A DNA stretch of 64,000 bases from Streptomyces sp. ITFR-21 (GTDB lineage: Bacteria; Actinomycetota; Actinomycetes; Streptomycetales; Streptomycetaceae): NCBI RefSeq assembly GCF_031844685.1, contig NZ_CP134605.1, forward strand, positions 6,050,001-6,114,000. Direction: 5' to 3'. How positions within the stretch are numbered: position 1 is the stretch's first letter; each line of letters begins with the position of its first letter. The position numbers were made by a program, and so were the translations under genes. Of this stretch, positions 1 to 10,453 are shown one piece after another. The notes beneath the pieces are model-generated. The model was given only the letters and a program-made list of their open reading frames with translations, was not told the DNA's origin and did not search any database.

Positions 1-1420
1 CGACCTTCGCCCGGTCGACGACGCGGTGCCGCAGCCACTGCCAGATCTGCGCCCTGGCGATCTCGGCGGTGGCGGCGTCAGCCATCAGCCCGTACAGGGG
101 GACCGCTCCCCGCCCGTCCAGCCAGGCGGCGAAGTAGCGCAGGGCGACCGCGACGGTGGTGCGGACGCCCTCCGCCGAGGGCGGGGCGCCGGCGCGCCGC
201 ACCGACAGCAGGTCCGCGGCGGTCACCGCGACGTCGGCGCGGGTGCGTCCGAGCTGGTGCGGACGCTCGCCGAGAACGCCGTCGAAGACCTCCCGGCAGA
301 CGGGGACGAGGCCGGGGTGGGCGACCCAGGAGCCGTCGAAGCCGTCCTCGGCCTCGCGTTCCTTGTCCAGCCGCACCTCGGTGAGGGCGGCGCGGTCGGT
401 GTCGACGCTCCCGCCGGGCACATGGGCGGCCATGCCGCCGATGGCGTGGGCGCCGCGCCGGTGGCAGGTGCGGACCAGCAGATCGGTGTAGGCGCGCAGG
501 AACGGCGCGGACATGGTGATCCCGGCGCGGTCGGGCAGCAGGAAGTCCGCCCGGTGGCCGAACGTCTTGATCAGGCTGAAGAGGTAGTCCCAGCGGCCCG
601 CGTTGAGCCCGGAACTGTGCTCGCGGAGCTCGTGGAGGATCTCCTCCATCTCGACGGCCGCGGTGACGGTCTCGATCAGGACGGTGGCCCGCACGGTGCC
701 CCGCGGGATGCCGAGGAGGTCCTGGGCCAGGACGAACACGTCGTTCCACAGCCGTGCCTCGTGGCGGTTCTCCAGCTTCGGCAAGGAGAAGTACGGGCCG
801 CGGCCCGCGTCGATCTGCCGCTGCGCGCAGTGGAAGAAGTACAGCCCGAAGTCCACAAGGGAGGCGGGCGAGGGGCGGCCGTCGACCCGCAGGTGGTCCT
901 CGGCCAGGTGCCAGCCGCGGGGGCGGACGGCGATGGTCGCCGGATGCCCGCCGGGCCGGTACTCCCCGCTCTCCGGCGTGGTGAAGCCGATCCGTTGCCG
1001 GACGGCGTCGGCGAGGGTCAGCTGGCCGCCGACGATGTTGTGCCAGGTCGGAGAGGTGGCGTCCTCGAAGTCGGCCGTCCAGACGTTCGCGCCCGAAGTG
1101 AGGGCGTCGACGGCCGACCCGCGGTCCGCAGGGCCAATGATCTCCACCCGGCGGTCGACCAGCCCCGGCGCCGGGGCGGCGACCTGCCATGAGCCGTCCG
1201 CGCGGACGGCCGCGGTGGTCAGGGGGAAGTCCAGCACGGAGCCCGAGGCCAGCCGGTCCGCCACCCGCCTGCGCTCCTTGAGGACGCGGAGCCGGCGGTG
1301 CGCGAAGGCGTCGACGAGGCGGCCGACGAACTCCAGGGCTTCGGGGGTGAGGATCTCGTCGTGGCGGTCGCCGGGCGCGCCGAGGACCTGGACCCGGCCG
1401 GTGAGAGCGGTGGTGGACAT
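1..1420 (-). CDS. aceB: Malate synthase A (3' end outside window)
   Basis: Condenses glyoxylate with acetyl-CoA to malate, the second step of the glyoxylate shunt, in the cytosol. About 473 residues are visible; the family is usually about 530-540, so roughly the last 65 lie beyond base 1. The family signature is present near residues 263-278 (REHSSGLNAGRWDYLF). The ATG at 1420-1418 follows a GAGGAGA ribosome site. It lies 280 bp downstream of aceA on the same strand, so the two are probably co-transcribed, although a separate promoter in the repeat-rich gap cannot be excluded. Identity is confident; the C-terminus cannot be judged. Confidence 0.93.
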   Translation of the reverse strand, partial: MSTTALTGRVQVLGAPGDRHDEILTPEALEFVGRLVDAFAHRRLRVLKERRRVADRLASGSVLDFPLTTAAVRADGSWQVAAPAPGLVDRRVEIIGPADRGSAVDALTSGANVWTADFEDATSPTWHNIVGGQLTLADAVRQRIGFTTPESGEYRPGGHPATIAVRPRGWHLAEDHLRVDGRPSPASLVDFGLYFFHCAQRQIDAGRGPYFSLPKLENRHEARLWNDVFVLAQDLLGIPRGTVRATVLIETVTAAVEMEEILHELREHSSGLNAGRWDYLFSLIKTFGHRADFLLPDRAGITMSAPFLRAYTDLLVRTCHRRGAHAIGGMAAHVPGGSVDTDRAALTEVRLDKEREAEDGFDGSWVAHPGLVPVCREVFDGVLGERPHQLGRTRADVAVTAADLLSVRRAGAPPSAEGVRTTVAVALRYFAAWLDGRGAVPLYGLMADAATAEIARAQIWQWLRHRVVDRAKV

Positions 1421-1559
1421 GGGGGTTCTCCTCAGCGGGAGCGGCCGGAGGCCGGACGGGGGGAGCGGGGGGGCCCGGGCGGATCCCCGGCGCCGGGGGA
1501 ACGGGGGCGACCCGTCCCCCCGGCGCGGACGCGGGACCGGCCGGGGGAGTGTCGCCGGA

Positions 1560-1596
<37 letters not shown>

Positions 1597-1700
1597 TCGT
1601 GGACGGCGGACGGCGGACGGCGCGGTCGGCCGGTCGGGCGGTCCGGCGGCCGGGCGGCCGGGCGGCCGGGCGGGCGGGCGGGCGGCCGGGCGGCCGCGGC

Positions 1701-2990
<1,290 letters not shown>

Positions 2991-3040
2991 GAGCGTCTCC
3001 CGGGGTGTCGCGGACTGGGCGCGCGAACTGTGCGAATGAT

Positions 3041-3055
3041 TGACACTCAGTGCCA
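3041..3055 (-). promoter_or_regulatory. Palindromic operator 1 (aceA side)
   Basis: On the minus strand this reads TGGCACTGAGTGTCA, an imperfect palindrome matching site 2 at 13 of 15 positions. It lies about 50 bp upstream of the aceA start. It also overlaps a larger inverted repeat, CACTCAG-N7-CTGAGTG, at 3044-3064. The two matched sites on opposite strands of a divergent spacer suggest an operator for the adjacent regulator. The site does not resemble the AAACTTTGCAAA-type RamB box of Corynebacterium. Confidence 0.6.
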
Positions 3056-3216
3056 AACTGAGTGCGAGTGCGGCCTGCTGGCTCCGGTGCGAGTAGGGAG
3101 AGACGACGTCGCCGAGCCAGGCGGAAGGCCGAAATCTCCCACGTCAGAGCGGATTCATGACCGATGCCGGGTGCGTGGCCGCCGCAGTCCGGCGGGCCGC
3201 ACTACGACTGTGGCAG

Positions 3217-3231
3217 TGGCACGGAGTGCCA
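3217..3231 (+). promoter_or_regulatory. Palindromic operator 2 (ramB side)
   Basis: The sequence TGGCACGGAGTGCCA is a perfect 6+6 palindrome with a 3-bp centre. It is the plus-strand counterpart of site 1. A TATGAT -10-like hexamer lies at 3241-3246, nine bases downstream, so the palindrome covers the expected -35 position of a ramB promoter. That placement would suit autorepression. Confidence 0.6.
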
Positions 3232-3360
3232 TCAAGGCGGTATGATTGCCAACTTCGGCGGATCTTCCGGTGCCGATCGGCCAACGTTGCGAAGGGCCGG
3301 CACCGGGAGGCGCGGTGCGGATCACGAGCGGGTCCACGGCGGGCGGGACGGGAGTCCGGG

Positions 3361-4776
3361 ATGAGCAAGACGTACGCGGGAGCGCGACTGCGGCGGCTGC
3401 GCGAGGAGCGGCGGCTGAGCCAGGCCGAGCTGGCCCGGGTCCTCGCCGTCTCCCCCAGCTACCTGAACCAGATGGAGCACGACTCCCGCCCGCTGACCGT
3501 GCCGGTGCTGCTGAGGCTGACCGAGGCGTTCGGCATCGACCCGGGCTTCTTCTCCGAGCGCGATACCGGCCGGCTGGTGGCCGACCTGCGCGAGGCTCTG
3601 TCGGACGAGGTGGCCGCGGGCCGGGTGTCGGCGTCCGACCTGTCCGATCTGGCCTCCCGGACACCGGCGGTGGCGGCGCTGTTCGTGGACCTCGGCCGAC
3701 GCAACCAGCAGCTCACCGAGCGGCTCTCCGAGGCGGCGGAGGGCCGGGGGCGGAAGGCGGCGGCGGTGCCCCGCTCCGCGCACGAGGAGATCCGCGAGTT
3801 CTTCTACCGGCGGCAGAACTACCTGCACGACACCGACCTCGCGGCCGAACGCCTCGCCGCCGAGATCGGCGTGCGGCCGGGGGCGGTCCTCGCGGCGCTG
3901 GCCGCGCGGCTCGCCGACCGCCACGGGGTGCGGCTGGCCGCGGACTGCGAACTGCTCCACCGCTACGACCCCGCGACCCGGGTCCTCCACCTCTCCAGCC
4001 GGCTGCGCCCCGGCCAGCAGGCGTTCCGGATGGCCACCCAGCTCGCGCTGCTGGAGTACGCGGACGGCCTGTCCGCCCTGGCCGCCGAGGACTTCGCCCC
4101 CGACTCCGCCGCGTGGCCGCTGGCCCGTATCGGCGTGGCCACCTACTTCGCCGCCGCGCTGATCCTGCCGTACCGCCGCTTCCACCGGGCCGCGGAGGAG
4201 TTCCGCTACGACATCGAGCGACTGGCCGACCACTTCGGCCTCGGCTACGAGACCGTCTGCCACCGGCTCAGCACCCTTCAGCGCCCGAGGTCGCGCGGTG
4301 TGCCCTTCTCCTTCGTCCGTGTCGACCGGGCCGGCAACATGTCCAAACGCCAGTCCGCGACGGCGTTCCACTTCTCCCGCGCCGGCGGTACCTGCCCGCT
4401 GTGGAACGTCTACGAGGCGTTCGCCGTCCCGGGCCGGATCCAGGTCCAGATCGCCGCCATGCCCGACGGGCGACGCTATCTGTGGACCGCCCGCACGGTG
4501 ACCCGGCACCGCGGCAGCTGGGGCGAGCCCGGCAAGACCTTCGCCATCGGGCTCGGCTGCGAGATCAGGCATGCCTCCCGGCTCGTCTACTCCGACGGCC
4601 TCGACCTCGGCAACACCTCCGCCGCCGTTCCCATCGGCATGGGGTGCCGGCTCTGCGAACGCACCGACTGCCCCCAGCGGGCCCAGCCGCCGCTGGACCG
4701 GCGGCTGGCGATCGACGAGAACACCAGCACCTTCGTGCCCTATCCCGTCGCCGACGAGGACTCTCGTACCGACTGA
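3361..4776 (+). CDS. ramB: RamB/ScfR-type XRE-family regulator
   Basis: A 471-residue transcription factor, close to the 474 residues of corynebacterial RamB, which controls acetate and glyoxylate genes. Residues 5-60 form a Cro/C1-type helix-turn-helix. The middle (about 150-300) corresponds to the IrrE/ImmA-like domain without an obvious HExxH metal site. The C-terminal DUF2083-like region has a cysteine cluster, GCRLCERTDC, near residues 424-433. ATG 3361 is preceded by a purine-rich stretch and starts exactly at the conserved HTH; the frame is open upstream but carries no family sequence. Its position divergent from aceA supports a role as glyoxylate-shunt regulator. Confidence 0.88.
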   Translation: MSKTYAGARLRRLREERRLSQAELARVLAVSPSYLNQMEHDSRPLTVPVLLRLTEAFGIDPGFFSERDTGRLVADLREALSDEVAAGRVSASDLSDLASRTPAVAALFVDLGRRNQQLTERLSEAAEGRGRKAAAVPRSAHEEIREFFYRRQNYLHDTDLAAERLAAEIGVRPGAVLAALAARLADRHGVRLAADCELLHRYDPATRVLHLSSRLRPGQQAFRMATQLALLEYADGLSALAAEDFAPDSAAWPLARIGVATYFAAALILPYRRFHRAAEEFRYDIERLADHFGLGYETVCHRLSTLQRPRSRGVPFSFVRVDRAGNMSKRQSATAFHFSRAGGTCPLWNVYEAFAVPGRIQVQIAAMPDGRRYLWTARTVTRHRGSWGEPGKTFAIGLGCEIRHASRLVYSDGLDLGNTSAAVPIGMGCRLCERTDCPQRAQPPLDRRLAIDENTSTFVPYPVADEDSRTD

Positions 4777-4799
4777 CCGACTGACCGACTGACCGACTG
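4768..4799. repeat. Four tandem copies of ACCGACTG across the ramB stop
   Basis: Four exact 8-bp units begin inside the last codons of ramB, include its TGA, and run into the spacer. Unit-number changes would alter only the 3' flank. No function is known. Confidence 0.85.
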
Positions 4800-4847
4800 A
4801 CCGGGGCGCGGGCGCCGGACGCGCCGGACGCGCGGGGAGCGGGAAGC

Positions 4848-5177
4848 GGGGAGCAGCCGGCCGTCTTCGCGGCGGCCCGCCGCGCCTTCGAGGCGGCCCC
4901 GGACATCACCGGCAAGCAGCTCCACGCCGAGGTCGAGCGGCTCGCCGCCGACGCGGGCTGGGAGCTGGGCGGCTGGCACGCCGGCCACCTGGTGGGCGAG
5001 TTCCCGCCCGAGTACGACACCTGGGAGGACGTCGACTCCCACATCGTGCCCGCCAACGACAGACGGCTGCGGCGCACGGACGAGGCGGGGCGGCGGCTGC
5101 ACTGGATCCTGGAGATCCACCTTGTCGACCGCGGCCGGGGCTTCGGCGGCTTCTACGAGGAGCTGCTCGACCTCTGA
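4848..5177 (+). pseudogene. 3' remnant of an M24-family aminopeptidase
   Basis: An open frame of about 110 codons encodes only the C-terminal end of an M24 (Xaa-Pro dipeptidase-like) metallopeptidase. Recognisable pieces are GWELGGWHAGHLVGEFP near the start and HWILEIHLVDR before the end. The metal-binding aspartates of the N-terminal two-thirds are absent. There is no plausible start codon with a ribosome site; the frame opens at a stop in the tandem repeat region. It is most likely the leftover of a gene whose 5' part was replaced by the ramB flank. The family assignment is from motif recall. Confidence 0.6.
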
Positions 5178-5332
5178 CACCCGCGAGCGGGGGCCGGGGC
5201 GTGTCGCCCGGCCGGCGGCGGACCGGCGGCGGACCGGTGAGCGGCCCTGCCGGAGGCGGCGGCGCGCGCGGCCGGCGCAGCGCTTCACCGCCCCGGCCGC
5301 CGCGCACACCCCGCCGGGGGAGGTCCGCTGCC

Positions 5333-6200
5333 ATGACTCGCCTTCGTCTCACCGACGGCCGGACGCTGGACTACACGGTGGCCGGCCCCGCCGACGGGAT
5401 CCTCCTGGTGCTGCACAACGGCACGCCGTCGGCGGCGCGGCTCTACCGGTGGTCGCCACCGCCGCGCGGCACGGCTTGCGGGGGGTGGTCCACAGCCGGC
5501 CCGGCTACGCCGGTTCGACACCGATGCCGGCCGTACGGTCGCCTCGGTCGCCGCCGACGTCGCCGCGGTCCTGGACGTGTCGGGCGCCGACCGGTTCGTC
5601 AGCGCCGGCTGGTCCGGTGGCGCTCCGCACGCGCCGGCGTGCGCCGCCCTGCTGCCCGACCGGTGCCTGGCCGCGGCCACCGTGGCGGGCCCGGCGCCGT
5701 TCGCCGCCGAGGGCCTGGACTGGCTGGACGGCATGGGCCCGGAGAACATGGCGGAGTTCGGGGCGGCCGTGGCCGGAGCGGAGCCACTGACCGCCTTCCT
5801 GCACACGCAGCTCCCCGTCCTGGCCGAGGTGCGCGCCGACCAGATCGCGGCCGCGCTGGGCGGCCTGGTCTCGGACGTGGACCGCGCGGCGCTCACCGAG
5901 GAGTTCGCGGAGCACACGGCGGAGGCGTTCCGGACCGTGACGTCCGGCGGGATCGCCGGCTGGCGCGACGACGACCTGGCCTTCGTCGGCGACTGGGGCC
6001 TCGACCTCGGCGCCGTCCGGACACCCGTGTCCGTCCGGCACGGCGCGCAGGACCGGATGGTGCCCTTCGCCCACGGCCGCTGGCTGGCCGACCGGCTGCC
6101 CGCGGCCGCCGTCCACCTGGAACCCGCCGAAGGACACCTGAGCTTGCTGCTCAACGTGTTCGACGACAGCGTCGCCGAACTGACGACGCGCCTGAACTGA
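5333..6200 (+). pseudogene. Alpha/beta hydrolase, interrupted by two frameshifts
   Basis: Homology runs through three frames. The ATG at 5333 opens MTRLRLTDGRTLDYTVAG and reads to about 5450. The sequence then continues in the next frame (HGLRGVVHSRPGYAGS) to about 5520. The last frame runs to the stop at 6200. The catalytic triad survives in the last frame: nucleophile elbow GWSGG near 5608, the aspartate in HGAQDRMVP near 6045, and the histidine in EGHLSLL near 6133. The substrate is unknown. Two compensating single-base indels within 75 bp could be real decay or sequence error. Confidence 0.7.
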
Positions 6201-6275
6201 CGACGCGTCCGGCCTGACGCGTCCCGGCAGGACCGGCGCCGCGGGCCGGCCGCCGCCGGAGCGGGACGCCGGCGC

Positions 6276-6518
6276 TCAGGAGACGGGGGCACCGTCGGGG
6301 TGCCGGCCGTCACGAAGCCGTCTGAGCCGGGCGGTCAGCACCCTGATCACCGGCGTACGGCTCCTGTGCGCGCGTTCGTACCGCAGGACGGTCTCCACCT
6401 CCTCTTTGGCCAAGTCGTGGGAGAACCCCTCGATCGCCAGCTTGGGAAGGTGGTTGTAGTCCACTATGGGAAGTTCCCTGGTGGCAGGGCTCGGGCCCTC
6501 GCCGTCGGACAGCTCCAC
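6276..6518 (-). CDS. Small conserved acidic protein, 80 aa
   Basis: The protein begins MELSDGEGPSPATREL if the GTG at 6518 is used. GAGGTGAT lies just upstream on the minus strand and decides the start. The sequence contains a YNHLPKLAIEGF segment and an arginine-rich C-terminus. It resembles a family of short actinobacterial proteins with a DGEGP N-terminus and a DYDHLP-like core, of unknown function. No signal peptide or membrane segment is seen. It is isolated, with no same-strand partner. Confidence 0.6.
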   Translation of the reverse strand: MELSDGEGPSPATRELPIVDYNHLPKLAIEGFSHDLAKEEVETVLRYERAHRSRTPVIRVLTARLRRLRDGRHPDGAPVS

Positions 6519-7098
6519 TGAGATCACCTCGAAGGTCAACGGTTCGACTGCCCCGGCGCGAACGGGCAAAACCCCCGGAACGGCGACGCATCCGGCGGGA
6601 TCGCGCGGCGCGGCCCGAACGGGGGCAACGGATGGATCGGGCCGGCCCCGGTGCGGTTGTCCGGGTCGGCCGCGGCCGACCCGTCGCCGACGGCGTAGCG
6701 GTGTTCCGGAGCGGCACAGGGGCCGCCGAAACCGGGTGGTGGTCCGCGGACACCGGTCAGCGGCCGCGGGTGCCGGGTGCGGTGTCGTGGGAGCGCGGTG
6801 GACGGATCGTCCGACCCCGACCCCGACCCCGACCCCGGTGCGGGGGCGCCGCGGGTCCGGCGGGGCGGTCATGCCGCCGTCCCCACGGCGAGGTGCGTGC
6901 GTTCGGCCTCCTTGGCTGCCGACCTCCCGGCCGCCCGCCTCCCACCGGCCCCGCACAGCCGTCCCACAGCCTCCGCACTGCCTCCGACCTGCGCCGACCC
7001 GGGTCCGGCCGACCGGCCAACGCAGCATGCGGGACGCCCTGTTATTGCCGTTGCACGCTTATTGACGCTGCATACCCGCGATGATTCACTTCGTCCCT
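6519..7098. other. Intergenic region with a hexamer repeat
   Basis: About 580 bp without a supported gene. It holds four exact copies of CCGACC at 6811-6834. The end nearest the next gene is less GC-rich, with TTGACG at 7062-7067 as a possible -35 element, but no convincing -10 could be fixed. Confidence 0.6.
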
Positions 7099-7110
7099 GA
7101 GAGCGCTCTC
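7099..7110. promoter_or_regulatory. LacI-family-type operator
   Basis: GAGAGCGCTCTC is a perfect 12-bp palindrome with the central GCGC typical of LacI-family operators (compare the CebR box GGGAGCGCTCCC). It lies 53 bp upstream of the exported beta-helix protein start and probably makes that gene sugar-responsive. The cognate repressor is not in this window. Confidence 0.55.
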
Positions 7111-7163
7111 TCGCGGTTGAGGACCAGCCGCGGTCCTTCCATCCACCACCTCCAGGGAGAGCC

Positions 7164-8978
7164 GTGTCCGTGATTCCCACTCGCCGTGCCGTGCTCCGCG
7201 GGGCGGCCGTCGCCGCCGCCGTGCCACTGGTCGGCGGCATCTCCGCAGGATCCGCCCTTGCGTCGGCGCCCGCGTCCGCGGCGTCCGCACACGGCCACGA
7301 CGCCACCGGTCTCGGCCCGAACGTCCTGGTCTTCGAGCCGTCCATGGGCGACGCGGCGATCCAGGCCCGGGTCGACGCCGTCTTCGCCACCCAGCAGTCG
7401 AACCAGTTCGGCACCGAGCGGTACGCGCTGGCCTTCAAGCCGGGCACGTACCACGTCGACATCAACGTGGGGTTCTACACCCACGTCCTCGGACTCGGCG
7501 ACAGTCCCGACGACGTCGTGATCAAGGGCCATGTCACGGTCGACGCCCAGTGGCTGGAGGGCAACGGCACGCAGAACTTCTGGCGGGCGGCGGAGAACCT
7601 GAGCATCGAGCCGCCCGACGGGCTGGAGCGCTGGGCAGTCGCCCAGGCCGGCCCGATGCGCCGCGTCCACGTCAAGGGCAACATGACCCTGTGGCCGAGC
7701 CCGCCCGGCAACCAGTGGTCCAGCGGCGGATTCCTGGCCGACAGCGTGGTGGACGGGCAGGTGGAGTCGGGCTCGCAGCAGCAGTGGCTGTCGCGCAACG
7801 ACACCTTCGGCAGCTGGACCGGCGCCAACTGGAACATGGTCTTCGTCGGCGTCCAGGGCGCTCCGGCCCAGTCCTTCCCCACGCCCCCGTACACCACCGT
7901 CGACCGGACGCCCGTGGTGCGGGAGAAGCCGTTTCTGACCGTCGACCGGCACGGCTCGTACCAGGTCTTCGTGCCCGCGCTCCGCCGTCACAGCACCGGC
8001 ACCACCTGGGCCCAGGGGCGGGCCAAGGGCCGCAGCATCCCGCTGTCCGGCTTCCACGTGGCCCGGCCGGGCGACTCGGCCGCCACCCTCAACCAGGCCC
8101 TGGCCCGCGGCAAGCACCTCCTGGTCACCCCCGGCGTCTACCGCGTCTCCGCGCCCCTGCGCGTGACCCGCCCGGGTACCGTCGTCCTGGGCCTCGGGCT
8201 CGCCACGCTCCAGTCCACGCACGGCGACACCGTGCTGGAGGTCGCCGACGTCAGCGGCGTCACCGTCGCCGGTGTGCTCTTCGAGGCCGCCTCGGCCCAC
8301 ACCCCCGTGCTGCTCCGCGTCGGCCACGGCACGAGCCGGCTGCGGCACACGGCCGACCCCACCGCGCTCTTCGACGTCTACGCCCGTATCGGCGGCGCGC
8401 TGCCCGGTGGCGCGGGCGTCAGCGTCCAGGTCGACAGCAACGACGTGATCTGCGACAACCTGTGGCTCTGGCGCGCCGACCACGGCCTGGACGGCAGCGT
8501 GGGCTGGTCGGTCAACCCGGCCGAGACCGGCATCCTCGTCAACGGCGACCACGTCACCGCGTACGCGCTGGCCGTTGAGCACTACCAGAAGTACGAGGTG
8601 CTCTGGAAGGGCAACCACGGCAGCACCTACTTCTTCCAGAACGAGCACCCCTACGACGTCCCCACCCAGAGCGCGTGGGCGCACGGCGCCACCAGGGGGT
8701 ACGCCGCCTACAAGGTCGCCGACCACGTCACCGACCACCACGCCTGGGGCCTGGGCAGCTACTGCTTCTTCAACCTCAGCGCCGACATCTACACCGACCG
8801 CGCCTACGAGGTCCCCGACACCCGCGGCGTCGTCTTCACCGACCTGATGACCGTCTGCCTCAACGGCGCGGGCGGCGGCGGCATCCTGCACTGCATCAAC
8901 GACACCGGCGACCCGGTCCAGAACGGCTTCGGCACGTTCAACATGAAGTCCTACGCGAACGGCACCGGCACCGTCTGA
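7164..8978 (+). CDS. Tat-exported right-handed beta-helix protein, glycoside-hydrolase-like
   Basis: A 604-residue secreted protein. The N-terminus carries a twin-arginine signal (TRRAVLRG, residues 6-13), then a hydrophobic stretch and an Ala-rich cleavage region near residue 35. The mature part begins LGPNVLVFEPS and has repeated short beta-type turns and many Asn/Asp/Gly residues. This suits a parallel beta-helix of the pectate lyase/GH55-like superfamily; relatives are often mislabelled as adenylyl cyclase or factor 5/8 proteins. The GTG start follows AGGGAGA. The LacI-type operator upstream suggests polysaccharide-linked control. The substrate is not known. Confidence 0.7.
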   Translation: MSVIPTRRAVLRGAAVAAAVPLVGGISAGSALASAPASAASAHGHDATGLGPNVLVFEPSMGDAAIQARVDAVFATQQSNQFGTERYALAFKPGTYHVDINVGFYTHVLGLGDSPDDVVIKGHVTVDAQWLEGNGTQNFWRAAENLSIEPPDGLERWAVAQAGPMRRVHVKGNMTLWPSPPGNQWSSGGFLADSVVDGQVESGSQQQWLSRNDTFGSWTGANWNMVFVGVQGAPAQSFPTPPYTTVDRTPVVREKPFLTVDRHGSYQVFVPALRRHSTGTTWAQGRAKGRSIPLSGFHVARPGDSAATLNQALARGKHLLVTPGVYRVSAPLRVTRPGTVVLGLGLATLQSTHGDTVLEVADVSGVTVAGVLFEAASAHTPVLLRVGHGTSRLRHTADPTALFDVYARIGGALPGGAGVSVQVDSNDVICDNLWLWRADHGLDGSVGWSVNPAETGILVNGDHVTAYALAVEHYQKYEVLWKGNHGSTYFFQNEHPYDVPTQSAWAHGATRGYAAYKVADHVTDHHAWGLGSYCFFNLSADIYTDRAYEVPDTRGVVFTDLMTVCLNGAGGGGILHCINDTGDPVQNGFGTFNMKSYANGTGTV

Positions 8979-9149
8979 TCCCCCCGCCTCCGCCGAGACC
9001 GGTCGGGTGGGTCCCGCGGGCCCCGCCCGACCGGCGCGCGCCCCACACCGCGCCGGGCCCGGTCCCGCGGGGCCGGCCGGCCGCCGCAGCGCTCCCGCCG
9101 GCCGTGCCCGCCCGGTCCACGGATCCACGCGCTGCGCTACGGTGGCCAG

Positions 9150-9500
9150 GTGAGTCGGGATAGCGAACCAACGAACCCGGGGGCGCCCCGGGTCTGCTCC
9201 ATCGCCGACGCGCTCGAGGTCGTGGGCGAGCGGTGGATCCTGCTGGTACTCCGCAAGCTGGGCTTCGGCGTCAACCGGTTCAACGACATCCGGACCAACA
9301 CCGGCGCGCCCCGCGAGACCCTCGCGCCGCGGCTGCGCAAGCTCGAGGCGGCCGGACTCGTCGAGCGCCGCCAGTACTCGCGGCACCCGCCCCGCGACGA
9401 GTACCTGCTCACCCCCGCGGGCGAGGAGATCGCCCCCGTCCTCGGGTCCCTGCGGCAGTGGGGCGAGCGCCATGTCACCCCGCTGCTCGGTAGGTCCTGA
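9150..9500 (+). CDS. HxlR-family winged-helix regulator
   Basis: A 116-residue DNA-binding protein. The HxlR core is clear: CSIADALEVVGERWILLVLR at residues 14-33, the recognition-helix region, then LEAAGLVERRQYS and the terminal LTPAG. HxlR proteins bind as dimers and often control nearby oxidoreductases. It converges with the SDR gene at 9564-10318, whose upstream region carries a 16-bp palindrome that could be its target. The GTG start gives the expected length, although its ribosome site is weak. Confidence 0.85.
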   Translation: MSRDSEPTNPGAPRVCSIADALEVVGERWILLVLRKLGFGVNRFNDIRTNTGAPRETLAPRLRKLEAAGLVERRQYSRHPPRDEYLLTPAGEEIAPVLGSLRQWGERHVTPLLGRS

Positions 9501-9563
9501 GCCACCCGGCCCGCACCCGCGCGCCCGCGTTCCGGGCGGCGCCCGGCCCCGGCCGCCGTCCGG

Positions 9564-10318
9564 TCAGGATCCGGGAACGAAGGGGACGCCGTCGGGCGCC
9601 GCCGGCGGGCCGCGAGGATCGTGTCGGCCGCCTCGCCGATCGGCAGCCGCAGCGGCGGCGCGTCCGGCTCCGCGGCGTCGGCGACGGCGGTGGCGACCTG
9701 CTCCGGGGTGATGGCGGCACCGCGGTCCAGGCTGTCGGCGGCCAGCGCGGTGTAGGGGTCGTCCGGCAGCCGGTGGACCAGCGGGGCGTCGAGTGCGCCC
9801 GAGCTCACCGAACCCGGCTCCAGCAGGGTGGCGTGGATTCCGAACCGGCCGGTCTCGATGGCGAGCGACTCGGCCAGCGACTCCAGGGCCCACTTGCTGG
9901 CCGTGGAGGCGGCGTTCCCCGAGAAGACGATGCGGCCCACCACGCTGGACACGAACAGCAAATGCCCGCTGCGGCGCTCGCGCATCTGCGGCAGCAGCGT
10001 CTGCGCGACCCGGATCGATCCGGCGGTGTTCCGCGCGAACAGCCGCTCGATCTCGGCCACCGGGCTGGTCTCGACCGCGCCCAGGAAGATCACGCCCGCG
10101 GCGGCCACCGGGACGTCGACCTCGCCCGCGGCGGCCACCGCGTCGTCGACGGTGGTTTGGTCGGTGACGTCGAGGCGCAGCCGCTGCGCCACGTCGAGGC
10201 CCGCCAGCGCGCGGGGGTCGCGGGCGGTGGCGACGACGTGGCGGCCGCGGGCGGCGAACTCGGTGGCGGTGGCGCGGCCGATGCCCTTGGAAGTCCCGGT
10301 GATCAGGACGGACGGCAT
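9564..10318 (-). pseudogene. Short-chain dehydrogenase/reductase, probably inactive
   Basis: The N-terminal Rossmann motif TGTSKGIG (residues 7-14) is intact. Two hallmark motifs are not. The usual NNAG reads AAAG, and the catalytic YxxxK reads STASK, with serine in place of tyrosine. The frame shifts near 9600: the family-like ending APDGVPFVPGS, stopping at 9564, is one frame away from the rest. Without the shift the frame would run on to 9137 across the HxlR gene. Loss of the tyrosine plus the frameshift suggests decay. A non-catalytic NAD(P)-binding role remains possible. Confidence 0.72.
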
Positions 10319-10328
10319 GGACGCCCTG

Positions 10329-10344
10329 TCGGTTCGAGAACCGA
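10329..10344. promoter_or_regulatory. 16-bp palindrome upstream of the SDR gene
   Basis: TCGGTTC-GA-GAACCGA is a perfect inverted repeat ending 10 bp upstream of the SDR start. Position and size suit an operator, and the neighbouring HxlR regulator is the obvious candidate to bind it. Confidence 0.5.
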
Positions 10345-10453
10345 ACTTACATGACGCCGCCCACGCTAGTGCTGTGACCGGGATGGTTCACCGTGGTCGG
10401 GAGACGGCTCACGGGACGAGCGCGGTCCGCGAGGTGACTGGTATTACTGGTGC

